Shown here: piece after piece, positions 43,841 through 52,513 of the stretch
How positions within the stretch are numbered: position 1 is the first letter of the stretch
Layout of the letters: every line of letters begins with the position of its first letter
Assembly: GCF_034356035.1 (NCBI RefSeq)
Contig: NZ_CP136423.1
Coordinates: 1,860,001-1,924,000, forward strand
Source of the DNA: Blautia hydrogenotrophica DSM 10507
GTDB taxonomy: Bacteria > Bacillota > Clostridia > Lachnospirales > Lachnospiraceae
Reading direction: 5' to 3'
Length of the DNA stretch: 64,000 bases
The notes under the pieces: model-generated
The model's database searches: none
The model's input: only the letters and a program-made list of their open reading frames with translations
What the model was told of the DNA's origin: nothing
Position numbers and translations under genes: made by a program

Positions 43841-45604
43841 CTACCTTACTTCGCCACTGCGGTCCATATAGGCAGTGTGCAGCAGGTGATGCGAAATATG
43901 ACCACAGGGTTCTTTGAGATACTCCTCATAGAGCTTCTGTACCTCTTTGTTCTCATGGGATCTTCGGATCGCACTGTTTTTATCACTCTCATACATCTGA
44001 TCCATTCTTCTGGCAATCATATCCGGTGAAGCGGTCAAGGGAGCTCCGCCGCCATTTAAGCAGCCGCCGGGACAGGCCATAACTTCTATAAAATGATAAG
44101 GAGATTTCCCGGCCCGGATGTCTTCCATCACCGGCTTTACATTTCCGATTCCATTGACAATAGCAATCTTTACTTCCAAATCCCCAATCTTCACAGATGC
44201 CTCTTTCAGTCCCTTGTAGCCCCTTGCTTCCTGGTAGTCAATCTGGTCAATCTTTCCTCCGGTCAGTTTCCACACCACCGTGCGCAGCGCGGCTTCCATG
44301 ACACCTCCTGTCGTGCCAAAGATACGGCCAGCGCCGGAACCCTCGCCCATAAAGTCATCAAACTCTTCTTCCTGAATCGCGGCAAGGTTGATTCCACGAA
44401 GCTTGAATAATTTCGCTGCCTCTCTGGTCGTGAGTACGATATCTACGTCTCGGCCATTTTCGCTCTCCATCTCTGTCCTGTCCCGCTCAAATTTCTTCGC
44501 GACACAAGGCATGATGGAAATCTGGCAAATATTCTCAGCAGGCACACCAATCTTCTCGGGCAGATAGTTTTTGACCAAAGCTCCAAACATCTGCTGCGGC
44601 GACTTACAGGTAGAAAGATGGTCTAACTGATCCGGGTAATGATACTCCATATATTTTACCCATCCAGGACAACAAGAAGTCATCATTGGAAGCACGCCAC
44701 CCTTTGTCACACGCTGAATAAACTCTGTCCCCTCTTCCATAATCGTCACATCTGCGCTGAAATCCGTGGTAAACGCATAGCCTCCCAACTGCTTCATAGC
44801 TGCCGAAATCTTTTTCGTCACATCGGTTCCCGGCGGAAGGCAAAATTCCTCTCCCAGTGTGTTTTGAATCGCTGGAGCCATCTGCCATACCACTGTCGTA
44901 TTGGGATCATCCAAGGCTGCTATCGCCTTATGTATACTGTCTTTCTCTGTCAGCGCAGCAACCGGACAGACTTTCACGCACTGGCCGCAATTGATACAAG
45001 CCGTAGCAGACAGATTCACATCCTTCTTCGTGTTCACATAGCGTTCTCCCGTCTCCTCATTGCATTTCATCTCATAGATTCCGATTTTCTGTACTTCCTC
45101 GCACACAGTCACACAGCGTCCGCAGGCAATACACTTGTCCATATCCCGGACCATTGCCGGGCTAGAATCGTCGATTCCCCTTCCAGGTACATTGCGTTTC
45201 TCGGGATTGATTCCGAACAGGTATGAGACATTCTGAAGCTGACAGTTTCCCCCTGTTTTCTGACAGGTCAAACAATCGTTGGGGTGTCTCTCCAAAATCT
45301 CTCTCAGCCTCTCCTTTCGGTATGCATCCACCGCTGGAGTGTTGGTGTAAATAACCATGCCGTCTTTCGCGCGCACACGACAAGAACGACGAATAATCCT
45401 GCCTCCCTCTTCCTCGATTTCCACCGCGCAGATTCCACAGGCACCGGTGGGAGTCAAGCCTTTTAGATAACACAAGGTGGGAATTTCAATCCCTGCTGAT
45501 CTGGCAGCCTCCAAAATAGATGATTCTGGTGGACAGACTACCTTCTTACCGTCAATCGTACAGACAATGTCCTCTTTCAGCATTCCGCCATACACTTCAT
45601 ACAT
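43841..45604 (-). CDS. hydA: [FeFe] hydrogenase, monomeric type with N-terminal iron-sulfur domains
   Basis: 587 residues interconverting protons and H2. N-terminal [2Fe-2S] (C45, C56, C59, C75), His-Cys [4Fe-4S] (H107, C111, C114, C121), two [4Fe-4S] (C158/161/164/168 and C203/206/209/213), then the H-cluster motifs TSCCPGW (309-315), MPCVAKKFE (365-373) and MACPGGCLNGGG (509-520). All four H-cluster cysteines (311, 367, 511, 515) and the proton-path Cys312 are present, so it should be active. AAAGGA precedes the ATG. No NuoE/NuoF-like NADH subunits accompany it; instead it lies 47 bp after a formate dehydrogenase gene, which points to formate/H2 interconversion. Confidence 0.94.
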   Translation of the reverse strand: MYEVYGGMLKEDIVCTIDGKKVVCPPESSILEAARSAGIEIPTLCYLKGLTPTGACGICAVEIEEEGGRIIRRSCRVRAKDGMVIYTNTPAVDAYRKERLREILERHPNDCLTCQKTGGNCQLQNVSYLFGINPEKRNVPGRGIDDSSPAMVRDMDKCIACGRCVTVCEEVQKIGIYEMKCNEETGERYVNTKKDVNLSATACINCGQCVKVCPVAALTEKDSIHKAIAALDDPNTTVVWQMAPAIQNTLGEEFCLPPGTDVTKKISAAMKQLGGYAFTTDFSADVTIMEEGTEFIQRVTKGGVLPMMTSCCPGWVKYMEYHYPDQLDHLSTCKSPQQMFGALVKNYLPEKIGVPAENICQISIMPCVAKKFERDRTEMESENGRDVDIVLTTREAAKLFKLRGINLAAIQEEEFDDFMGEGSGAGRIFGTTGGVMEAALRTVVWKLTGGKIDQIDYQEARGYKGLKEASVKIGDLEVKIAIVNGIGNVKPVMEDIRAGKSPYHFIEVMACPGGCLNGGGAPLTASPDMIARRMDQMYESDKNSAIRRSHENKEVQKLYEEYLKEPCGHISHHLLHTAYMDRSGEVR

Positions 45605-45651
45605 AACTTTTCATTCCTTTCTGAGCATCCATTACTTTCCTACCCCCATAT

Positions 45652-48486
45652 TCACTGCGCCTGGACAGAGCCTGTCAGGTTTTCCGCAGTGTGCTCCCGA
45701 TACGCGGTGCTGATGGGGTCTTCCCGGTCATAATACTCAATTTCTCTGTTCCGCGCTTTTTCCGTGAGCTCCTTCGCTTTTTTTCCATCAACCTTTTCTA
45801 TTTTTACACCGATCTGTTTAAAGCCCGGAATTTTGCTGACTGGGTCGAGATGTTCTGAGTCTGAGAGAACATTGGCTCCTCCTGCATAATGGAAAGGCAT
45901 CCAGGCCACTCCCGGTCTCAGAGTATCCGCAATTCTTGCCTCCACATACACAGAGCCTCTCGGCGAGGATACTTTCACCCAATCGCCGCCCTGAATTCCC
46001 AGATCTTTTGCATCACTTGGGTCTATCTCAATCCAGTTTCTGGGAGCTGTGAAATGGATACCCGGTGTCTTGTCCGTCTGGGTCCTCGTATGGTAATGAT
46101 AGAGTATCCGGCAGGAAGTCAGCACAATCGGATACTCAGGATTGCAGGTATCCGGCGACGGTATCCAGTCCAGAGCTTTCAAAAGCCCGCGGCCTCTGCC
46201 CGGTCCGTTCACATGCAGGATCGGCGTACCCGGATGCTCCAGGGTAGGACAGGGCCACTGAACCCCTTCCTTCTCAATTTTCTCATAAGTAATTCCCGCA
46301 TAAGAAGGCGTCACCGTTCTCATCTCATTGAAGACATCCTCCACCGTGTCATAGTGGCAGGGATAGCCGATTCGATTCATAACCTCCATAATCGTCCACC
46401 AGTCGTCCTTACATTCCCCTTTTACACTGGCAGCTTTTCGTATTCTCTGTACACGACGTTCCGTATTTGTAAAAGTACCATCTTTTTCCGCAAAAGCCTT
46501 CGATGGCAGCACCACATCTGCATATTCCGTGGTCTCATTGGGGAAAATATCCTGTACCACGACAAAAGCCTTTTCCAGAGCATGTTTCACATGATTGGAA
46601 TCTGGGTCAGAAACCATTGGATTTTCACCCATAATATACAGAAGTTTTACTTTGTCTTCCAGTATTGCCGGTATCGTCTCTGTCACCGTATATCCCTTAT
46701 TCGGACTGAGCTTCACACCCCAAGCTTTCTCAAACTTCTCCTGTACCTCAGGATTAAATACTTTTTGGTACGCTGGGTAATCGGTTGGCAGTGCCCCCAT
46801 GTCGCAAGCCCCCTGTACATTGTTCTGTCCACGCAGAGGATTCACGCCGCTGCCCTTCTTGCCAATGTTCCCGGTCACCAGCGCCAGATTGCTCAGACTG
46901 GATACATTGTCCGTTCCATTGACATGCTGGGTGATTCCCATCGCATAAGCAATATAGGATTTATGTGTGCTCGCGTAGAGCCTTGCCGCCTGAATAATCA
47001 GATCTTTATCGACCCCACAGATCTCTGCCGTCTTCTCCGGCGTGTATTTCTTTACAATCTCTCTCAGCTCTTCAATACCTTCGGTATATTTTTCTATATA
47101 TTCCTTGTCTTCCAGTCCCTCTTCAAAAATCACATGCAGCATCCCGTTGCTCAAAGCCACGCTGCTTCCCGGATTGATTTGCAGATAGATATCCGCGATC
47201 TCAGCCAGAGGAATGCGTACTGGGTCTGCGACGATGATTTTCTTGCCCATACGGTGTGCCTGACGCACATACATTCCCATCACCGGATGGGTTTCTGTTG
47301 TGTTGGAACCAGTGATAAAAATCACATCCGCGTCTTTGATTTCCGCGATACAGTTGGTCATTGCTCCGCTTCCGAGGGTCGCCGCCAGCCCTGCAACCGT
47401 GGAACTGTGACAAAGACGTGCACAGTGATCGACGTTGTTCGTCCCCACCGCTGCCCGTATAAATTTCTGGAACAGATAGCTGTCCTCGTTTACTGTTCTG
47501 GCGGAGGAAAAACCGGCAATCGCATCCGGGCCAAATTCTTTCTTTATTTTCAGAATTTTCTCTGCCACAAAATCCAAGGCTTCTTCCCAGGAAACCCTCT
47601 CCAACTTCCCGTTTCTGCGAATCATCGGATATTTCAGTCGGTCTTCATGATTGATAAACTCATAGGCAAACTTACCTTTTACACAGAGAAGTCCTTGATT
47701 GGAAGGGCCATTGGCCGGCTTCGCGTCCACAATCACTCCATCCTTGACAGAAAAATCAATCTGGCATCCGACACCACAGTATGCACAGGTCGTCCGGACT
47801 TTTTGTGTCTCCCACTCCCGGAATTCGTGGAGGGATTTCGGCATCAGCGCCCCCACAGGACAGACAGACACACAGTTGCCGCAGGAGACACAGGCTGTCT
47901 CTGCCATGGTGTCTCCCCCATTGGGAACCACATAGGCTACAGCTCCTCTTTGAGCCATTGCCAGCGCATTGATTCCCACCAGCTCCCTACAGGTTCTCAC
48001 ACATTTTCCGCAGCGGATACACTTATCCATCTCCTGGTAATAAAAACGGTTGGAAGTATCTTTCTCCCGGTGTTCGTAAGGCACCACATACTGGGCTTCC
48101 TTCACCCCGTACATTTCGCAGTACTTTTGCAACTTACAGGCGCCCAGCTTCCTACAGTTCATACAGTCCAAGGGATGAGTGGCAATCATCCGGTTTAAAA
48201 TCCCGATGCGGGCTTTCTTAACCTCTTCTGACTCTGTCCAGACCACCATTCCCTCCCGAGCCTCCGTGTTGCAGGCAGTCAAGAGGCTGACCTCCCCTTC
48301 CACCTCGCAGGAACATATTTTGCAGTCCCCGTACTCACTGCAATTGCTACAGTGTTTTGCCGGCATTCTTTCCAAATCGTCAAAACAAAATGTGGGGATG
48401 AACACCCCTATTTTCTTAGCAGCCTGTAGAATCGTACTGCCTTCTTCCACTTCGACAGCTCTGTCGTTGATTTTTAGTGTTATCAT
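45652..48486 (-). CDS. fdhF: formate dehydrogenase catalytic subunit, Cys type, with ferredoxin-like N-terminus
   Basis: 944-residue molybdopterin (W or Mo) oxidoreductase interconverting formate and CO2. N-terminal [2Fe-2S]-like domain (C34, C55, C58, C72), His-Cys cluster (H104, C108, C111, C117), two [4Fe-4S] (C156-C166 and C199-C209), the molybdopterin-domain cluster (C234, C237, C241, C268) and the active site NVDHCARLCHSS with Cys359 (TGT codon) replacing selenocysteine, next to His360. The dinucleotide-binding C-terminus is complete. The first domain has an insertion bearing C46 and C49. Start 48486 has AAGGAGG upstream; the frame is open to 48537. An AT-rich gap upstream may add an internal promoter. 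Confidence 0.92.
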   Translation of the reverse strand: MITLKINDRAVEVEEGSTILQAAKKIGVFIPTFCFDDLERMPAKHCSNCSEYGDCKICSCEVEGEVSLLTACNTEAREGMVVWTESEEVKKARIGILNRMIATHPLDCMNCRKLGACKLQKYCEMYGVKEAQYVVPYEHREKDTSNRFYYQEMDKCIRCGKCVRTCRELVGINALAMAQRGAVAYVVPNGGDTMAETACVSCGNCVSVCPVGALMPKSLHEFREWETQKVRTTCAYCGVGCQIDFSVKDGVIVDAKPANGPSNQGLLCVKGKFAYEFINHEDRLKYPMIRRNGKLERVSWEEALDFVAEKILKIKKEFGPDAIAGFSSARTVNEDSYLFQKFIRAAVGTNNVDHCARLCHSSTVAGLAATLGSGAMTNCIAEIKDADVIFITGSNTTETHPVMGMYVRQAHRMGKKIIVADPVRIPLAEIADIYLQINPGSSVALSNGMLHVIFEEGLEDKEYIEKYTEGIEELREIVKKYTPEKTAEICGVDKDLIIQAARLYASTHKSYIAYAMGITQHVNGTDNVSSLSNLALVTGNIGKKGSGVNPLRGQNNVQGACDMGALPTDYPAYQKVFNPEVQEKFEKAWGVKLSPNKGYTVTETIPAILEDKVKLLYIMGENPMVSDPDSNHVKHALEKAFVVVQDIFPNETTEYADVVLPSKAFAEKDGTFTNTERRVQRIRKAASVKGECKDDWWTIMEVMNRIGYPCHYDTVEDVFNEMRTVTPSYAGITYEKIEKEGVQWPCPTLEHPGTPILHVNGPGRGRGLLKALDWIPSPDTCNPEYPIVLTSCRILYHYHTRTQTDKTPGIHFTAPRNWIEIDPSDAKDLGIQGGDWVKVSSPRGSVYVEARIADTLRPGVAWMPFHYAGGANVLSDSEHLDPVSKIPGFKQIGVKIEKVDGKKAKELTEKARNREIEYYDREDPISTAYREHTAENLTGSVQAQ

Positions 48487-48513
48487 ACCCTTCCTCCTTA
48501 TCCAAATCAAACA

Positions 48514-48527
48514 TCGGACATGTCTGA
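48514..48527. promoter_or_regulatory. palindrome upstream of fdhF, possible operator
   Basis: TCGGACATGTCTGA, six of seven pairs complementary, 28 bp before the fdhF start and downstream of AT-rich TATAAT-containing DNA. The regulator is unknown. Confidence 0.3.
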
Positions 48528-48639
48528 CTTTTCTCATTTTTAAAAATGATTATCCCATACTCAATTATATATTATATAATTCTTTGAAAAAAATCAATTT
48601 TTATATTATTTGTTATTTCAATATCCAAATAATTCCAAA

Positions 48640-49902
48640 TTATTTTTCACTTATCTTCACATGACCCATATGATAAATATTTCCTGTCTCTTTTCTGATA
48701 AATCCCAACAGTGTAATGTCCTCTTTTTTGGCAAGAGCCACTGCACTGCCAGTCACCGCAGCCCTGGACAATACCACCGAAAACCCAGCCTGAATTGCTT
48801 TTTGAAGATAGTCCTGCGATATCCGCCCGCTACTGAACACCGCACATTTTGGGATCGGTATTTCATATTTCAGCGCATAGCCAATGACCTTGTCCAAAGC
48901 GTTATGCCTGCCAATATCCTCCATAGAGCAAAGCACCCTACCTTCCATCATGAGCACACAACTGTGAGCGCATCCAGTATCTGAAAAAAGAGTTCCCGGA
49001 TTTTCAAACATTTCCTTGGCAGCCTGGAAAATTTTTTTCAGGCTTATACTTTCCACTGGGTCCGCATGTACAGGCTTGATTTCTCCTGCTAAGTCTCCCA
49101 ACAAAAATCTTCTTCCCAGGGATAATTCCTCCATATGTGTCGGTGTGCACGAAATGGAAATCTCTCTTCCATCTTTCAGTCTGAGGCCGTATTGGTATTC
49201 CAGCGCCACGTCATCCTCTTTTTCTTGAAATTGATTCCCTGTAATTTTTAAAATCTGTACTCTTTCTTTTTCCATCTTCCCTCCTCGTCCTTCTGTCGTC
49301 CCATCTGGCCGGCTCTCTAACAGTCTTTTATAGAGCTCCGGAGTATTTACATTCAGAATCTGATCTTCCGGGATATCCCTCAAAAAGCACTCATATCCCC
49401 ATCGGTCCAGTACCCGGAATACCGGAAGCGCACGTTCCTTTATCATCTCTTCTATCGTCTCTGCCATAGCCACCGGATAAACACCGATCAGCGGTTCCTT
49501 ACGCACACCATGCTCCCACAGCAGCGGAATCTCCCTCCCCCTCGTCAATCCCCTTCGGTGTCTCTCATGATACACCAAAAGCTCCTCTAAAATTTCTGGC
49601 GAAAGCCTCGGCACATCCACTGGAAGCACCAGACAAAAAGGCGTCTCCATCTCTTTCATACAGGCATGGAGTCCTCCGAGCGGCCCGCGGTCCGGATACC
49701 GGTCCCATACAACCTCCCCGACGTCCCCCTCAAGCTCAAATCCCGACACAAAAATCCGGTCAATCCCAACTTCTTTTGCCTTGTCGATAATCAGCTCCGC
49801 GAAGGTCTTTCCGCCATACAAAAGCCGCGCCTTATCTTTTCCCATTCTCAGACTCTTCCCGCCTGCCAAAAGCAGGAGGGAATAGACGTCCTTTCTGTCC
49901 AT
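48640..49902 (-). CDS. MobA-FdhD fusion: Mo/W cofactor guanylyltransferase plus formate dehydrogenase accessory protein
   Basis: 420 residues in one frame. Residues 1-195 are MobA-like: LLAGGKSLRMGKDKA (11-25) and the metal-binding PVDVP (94-98); MobA adds GMP to molybdopterin. Residues about 210-420 are FdhD-like: CTPTHMEELSLGRRFL (252-267), DTGCAHSC (308-315), EDIGRHNALDKVIG (328-341), SSGRIS (357-362) and SRAAVTGSA (379-387). FdhD normally carries CGxCG cysteines for sulfur transfer from IscS; that motif is absent here and C311/C315 are the obvious substitutes. A Gly/Lys linker (197-210) with an internal Met joins the halves. AGAGGAG precedes the ATG. First gene behind the ZTP riboswitch. 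Confidence 0.9.
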   Translation of the reverse strand: MDRKDVYSLLLLAGGKSLRMGKDKARLLYGGKTFAELIIDKAKEVGIDRIFVSGFELEGDVGEVVWDRYPDRGPLGGLHACMKEMETPFCLVLPVDVPRLSPEILEELLVYHERHRRGLTRGREIPLLWEHGVRKEPLIGVYPVAMAETIEEMIKERALPVFRVLDRWGYECFLRDIPEDQILNVNTPELYKRLLESRPDGTTEGRGGKMEKERVQILKITGNQFQEKEDDVALEYQYGLRLKDGREISISCTPTHMEELSLGRRFLLGDLAGEIKPVHADPVESISLKKIFQAAKEMFENPGTLFSDTGCAHSCVLMMEGRVLCSMEDIGRHNALDKVIGYALKYEIPIPKCAVFSSGRISQDYLQKAIQAGFSVVLSRAAVTGSAVALAKKEDITLLGFIRKETGNIYHMGHVKISEK

Positions 49903-49950
49903 TACTTTTCTCCTCTATTTTTTCTGTGACAAGATTTATATGATTATATC

Positions 49951-50062
49951 AAAAAAGGCAACATTCACCCTCTTAAGTAAATGTTGCCCAGACGGTCGGC
50001 ATGCCACAGAGACAGACTCCCACGTGGTTCTCCACATTAAATCCGTCAGTCGTCAGCTCTGT
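49951..50062 (-). promoter_or_regulatory. ZTP (pfl) riboswitch with overlapping terminator
   Basis: Minus-strand RNA contains the family core: GACTGACGG (P1 and loop), GTGGAGAACCAC (P2 hairpin), a purine-rich GTGGGAGTC stretch and, after a short gap, GCCGACCGTCTGGGC (P3/pseudoknot). Its 3' part overlaps a terminator, stem GGCAACATTTAC (49988-49977) with GTGAATGTTGCC (49968-49957) and six T (49956-49951). The known logic is that ZTP, which accumulates when 10-formyltetrahydrofolate is scarce, prevents termination. Here the controlled genes are mobA-fdhD, fdhF, hydA and the ferredoxin. Confidence 0.92.
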
Positions 50063-50075
50063 TTTTTGTTAATTT

Positions 50076-50104
50076 AGCATACCACTTCCCGGTTTTTTTG
50101 TCAA
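50076..50104 (-). promoter_or_regulatory. sigma-A promoter of the ZTP-riboswitch operon
   Basis: TTGACA (50104-50099), 17-bp spacer, TATGCT (50081-50076), placing the start about 7 bp before the riboswitch. Confidence 0.85.
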
Positions 50105-50121
50105 TATTTTGTGAACTTTTC

Positions 50122-50562
50122 CTATTTCTGTCCAGTATTGATCTTGACATCATCTCCTGTCCGCAGCCATCCGCCCCTGGCGACCTTGGCGAACACTGCC
50201 TGTCTTCGCAAAGAACAGTCCTGCCCTGACTTCGCTAGTTCACACAGTTCAGGATAACATTTTTTAAAAACTTCGGTAATCTGCAAAACCACCTCTCCCA
50301 TCCTCAGAAAAGTACCCGGGGAAGTCTTTGAAAAGTCAATCCCTTCCACCTGTACGTTTTCTTTGAACTTTTTCAGACAGAAGCCTTCCTCCTGAAAATC
50401 TCTGACTTCTACTGGGAGAATGGAAATCTGTCTTTGAAGGTCGCTCCCGTGCCAGTCGCCTTTGATACCGTCTTCCACGGTCAGCTCACAGGCATCACAG
50501 GAGATCGGCGCTGCACCCTTTTTCTCATAGATAAAGATTTTCGATATTTTTCCTAGCCCCAT
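50122..50562 (-). CDS. MOSC domain protein
   Basis: 146-residue MOSC domain, a fold found in Moco sulfurase C-termini that handles sulfur or the cofactor. Seen: GIKGDWHG near 33, ISILPVEV near 46, and CYPELC near 102, whose cysteines fit the conserved MOSC Cys. The start at 50562 has GAGGAGG. It is the last gene of the molybdopterin/tungstate operon. Its specific role (transfer of sulfur or of the cofactor to the formate dehydrogenase) is inferred. A second MOSC protein is encoded at 56147. Confidence 0.85.
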   Translation of the reverse strand: MGLGKISKIFIYEKKGAAPISCDACELTVEDGIKGDWHGSDLQRQISILPVEVRDFQEEGFCLKKFKENVQVEGIDFSKTSPGTFLRMGEVVLQITEVFKKCYPELCELAKSGQDCSLRRQAVFAKVARGGWLRTGDDVKINTGQK

Positions 50563-50573
50563 AGAATACCTCC

Positions 50574-52499
50574 TCACTTCATTGACCGGCTGTCTATCCT
50601 CACGATTTGTCCCGCCTCTTCCCAGGAATAACCTCCCAGTTCCCTTAATTTTTCATGGAACCTTTCAGATTTTAAAATTTGAAGGAAGCATTTCACCAGC
50701 GGAAGCTCTAAGTCTTCTTGATAGAGAGCAAAATCATAGGATTCGTCTCCCACCGGCAAGAAATCCAGCCCCATGGCCTTCGCCGCTGAAAACACTCCCA
50801 TTCCCGCATCTGCTCCCCCTGAGGCAACCTGAGCAGCTACAGCCATATGCGTCGTGGCTTCACAGTCATACCCGGAAATCTCCTCCGGCGAAATCTGTTC
50901 TTTTTTTAGCAGATAATCTAATAAAATCCTTGTCCCTGCTCCCCTCTGCCGATTTACATAGCGGCATCTTTTTAAATCCTCAATCCCGCAAATACCCATG
51001 GGGTTGCCTTTTTTCACCATCAATCCCTGCACCCGGCCGACTCCTCGAATCAGAGCCATTGGCTCCTTAAAAATTCGCTTCAGATAACTTTGATTGTAGA
51101 CGCCGGTGTCTTCATCCAGAAGATGTACCGGCGCGATATGAGCCTCTCTCCTTTTCAGAGCCATCAGTCCGCCCATGCTTCCCACATGCGTGCTAGACAA
51201 GTACATCCCTCTGCTGACCTCCGGCATCAAATCCGCCATCACATCCAAAATCAGATCATGACTGCCTATCACCACCAAAGTATTTTCTATTTCCTGAATA
51301 TCCCGGTAAAGCTCCACGCTCACCGTCTCTGATGCCTCCACACCTTCGCTGTTTTGGGGAATCACGCAGAAGCCGTCTGCACGCACCATAGACATGGCTG
51401 CTCCGGCCCCCCTAGCCAGCGGTGCCGCCACCAGCTTCTCTCCCACCTTGCCGACTTTCACCCGGATATACTCTCTGTGTTTGAGACTGGAGACAAGCCT
51501 TTTGGAAATTACTGCGTCTACAACAGGATTTTTTCTGCATGTAAAATCTCCCAGCATCGAAAGTACTGGTATCACGAAATTTTCAAATCCAATATAGGCA
51601 CTCACCGGATATCCCGGCAGGCCAATCACTGGACAGTCATCCACGACAGCCAGAATGACTGGTTTTCCAGGCTTGATCGCAACCCCATGAACCACCACCT
51701 CTCCCAGCTCTCTGAGCACATGGACGGTATAGTCTTCTGTCCCTGCGCTGGAACCAGCGTTTATAATTACCAGATCGTATTTTTGAGCCGCCTCTTTGAC
51801 CGCCCTGCGAATTTTCTCATAGTCGTCGGGAATCACCGGAAAACGCTTAGCCCTTGCTCCTTGCTCCCGCGCCAAATTCTCAAACATACGGGAATTCGAT
51901 TCAATGATACTGCCCTCCACAGGAGTCTCCCCCGGCTCGATAATTTCTGTACCTGTGGGGAAAATTGCCACGGACGGCTGCACCGCGACTTCTATCTCAG
52001 TGATGCCTGCGGAGAGTAAAACTCCCACATCAATGGCACGTATTTTGTGGTGTCCGGGCAGAATCATCTCTCCTGCCACGATGTCCTCGCCAATAGGGCG
52101 AATATGCTGCCACGGCGCAGCCGCCTCCACAATCCGCACTTGTCCTTCTTTCCCGGTCTCCAAGAGATCCTCCGCCATAATCACCCCGTCATAAGGAGGA
52201 CTCACCGGATCTCCCGTATCTACAACCTGATAATCCTCCCCTTCTGTCAGCTCCACCGGCCTGACCTCCGAGGCACCTTTCGTTCTCTGCGTGACTACCG
52301 CAATGCCGTCCATGGCCGCAGAATTAAACAGGGGGGAGCAGTATTTCGCATAGACTGCGGAGCGGGTCACCCGGTTCAGACTTTCGGTCACAGGTATCCG
52401 TTCCCATTTTACCTCGATCACCGTCTCCAAAACTTTTTTATATTTTTCCAATGCTTCTTCCACAGATATCGTCTTTAAATACAGATTTCTCTTCTTCAT
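50574..52499 (-). CDS. MoeA-type molybdopterin molybdenumtransferase fused to a PBP-like domain
   Basis: 641 residues. The MoeA part (1-~405) inserts molybdate or tungstate into adenylylated molybdopterin: SAAMDGIAV (about 61-69), TGTEIIEPGE (about 190) and PGYPVSAYIGFE (about 293-304). Residues about 410-640 resemble a periplasmic binding protein of the molybdate type without a signal peptide (VVIGSHDLILD, STHVGSMGGL), likely a cytosolic sensing or metal-delivery domain. GAGGTAAAG precedes the ATG at 52499. With the next gene upstream it makes two MoeA paralogues in one operon, as seen where both Mo and W are handled. Confidence 0.9.
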   Translation of the reverse strand: MKKRNLYLKTISVEEALEKYKKVLETVIEVKWERIPVTESLNRVTRSAVYAKYCSPLFNSAAMDGIAVVTQRTKGASEVRPVELTEGEDYQVVDTGDPVSPPYDGVIMAEDLLETGKEGQVRIVEAAAPWQHIRPIGEDIVAGEMILPGHHKIRAIDVGVLLSAGITEIEVAVQPSVAIFPTGTEIIEPGETPVEGSIIESNSRMFENLAREQGARAKRFPVIPDDYEKIRRAVKEAAQKYDLVIINAGSSAGTEDYTVHVLRELGEVVVHGVAIKPGKPVILAVVDDCPVIGLPGYPVSAYIGFENFVIPVLSMLGDFTCRKNPVVDAVISKRLVSSLKHREYIRVKVGKVGEKLVAAPLARGAGAAMSMVRADGFCVIPQNSEGVEASETVSVELYRDIQEIENTLVVIGSHDLILDVMADLMPEVSRGMYLSSTHVGSMGGLMALKRREAHIAPVHLLDEDTGVYNQSYLKRIFKEPMALIRGVGRVQGLMVKKGNPMGICGIEDLKRCRYVNRQRGAGTRILLDYLLKKEQISPEEISGYDCEATTHMAVAAQVASGGADAGMGVFSAAKAMGLDFLPVGDESYDFALYQEDLELPLVKCFLQILKSERFHEKLRELGGYSWEEAGQIVRIDSRSMK

Positions 52500-52513
52500 C
52501 TTTACCTCACATC

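Noticed and set aside
47398..47425. Possible selenocysteine in formate dehydrogenase
   Set aside because: The active-site codon is TGT (Cys359), not TGA, so no SECIS element is expected.
45889..48198. 769-codon open frame on the plus strand
   Set aside because: It is fully antisense to fdhF, has no ribosome site and reads as His/Ser/Arg-rich nonsense; a shadow of the high-GC third positions of the real gene.
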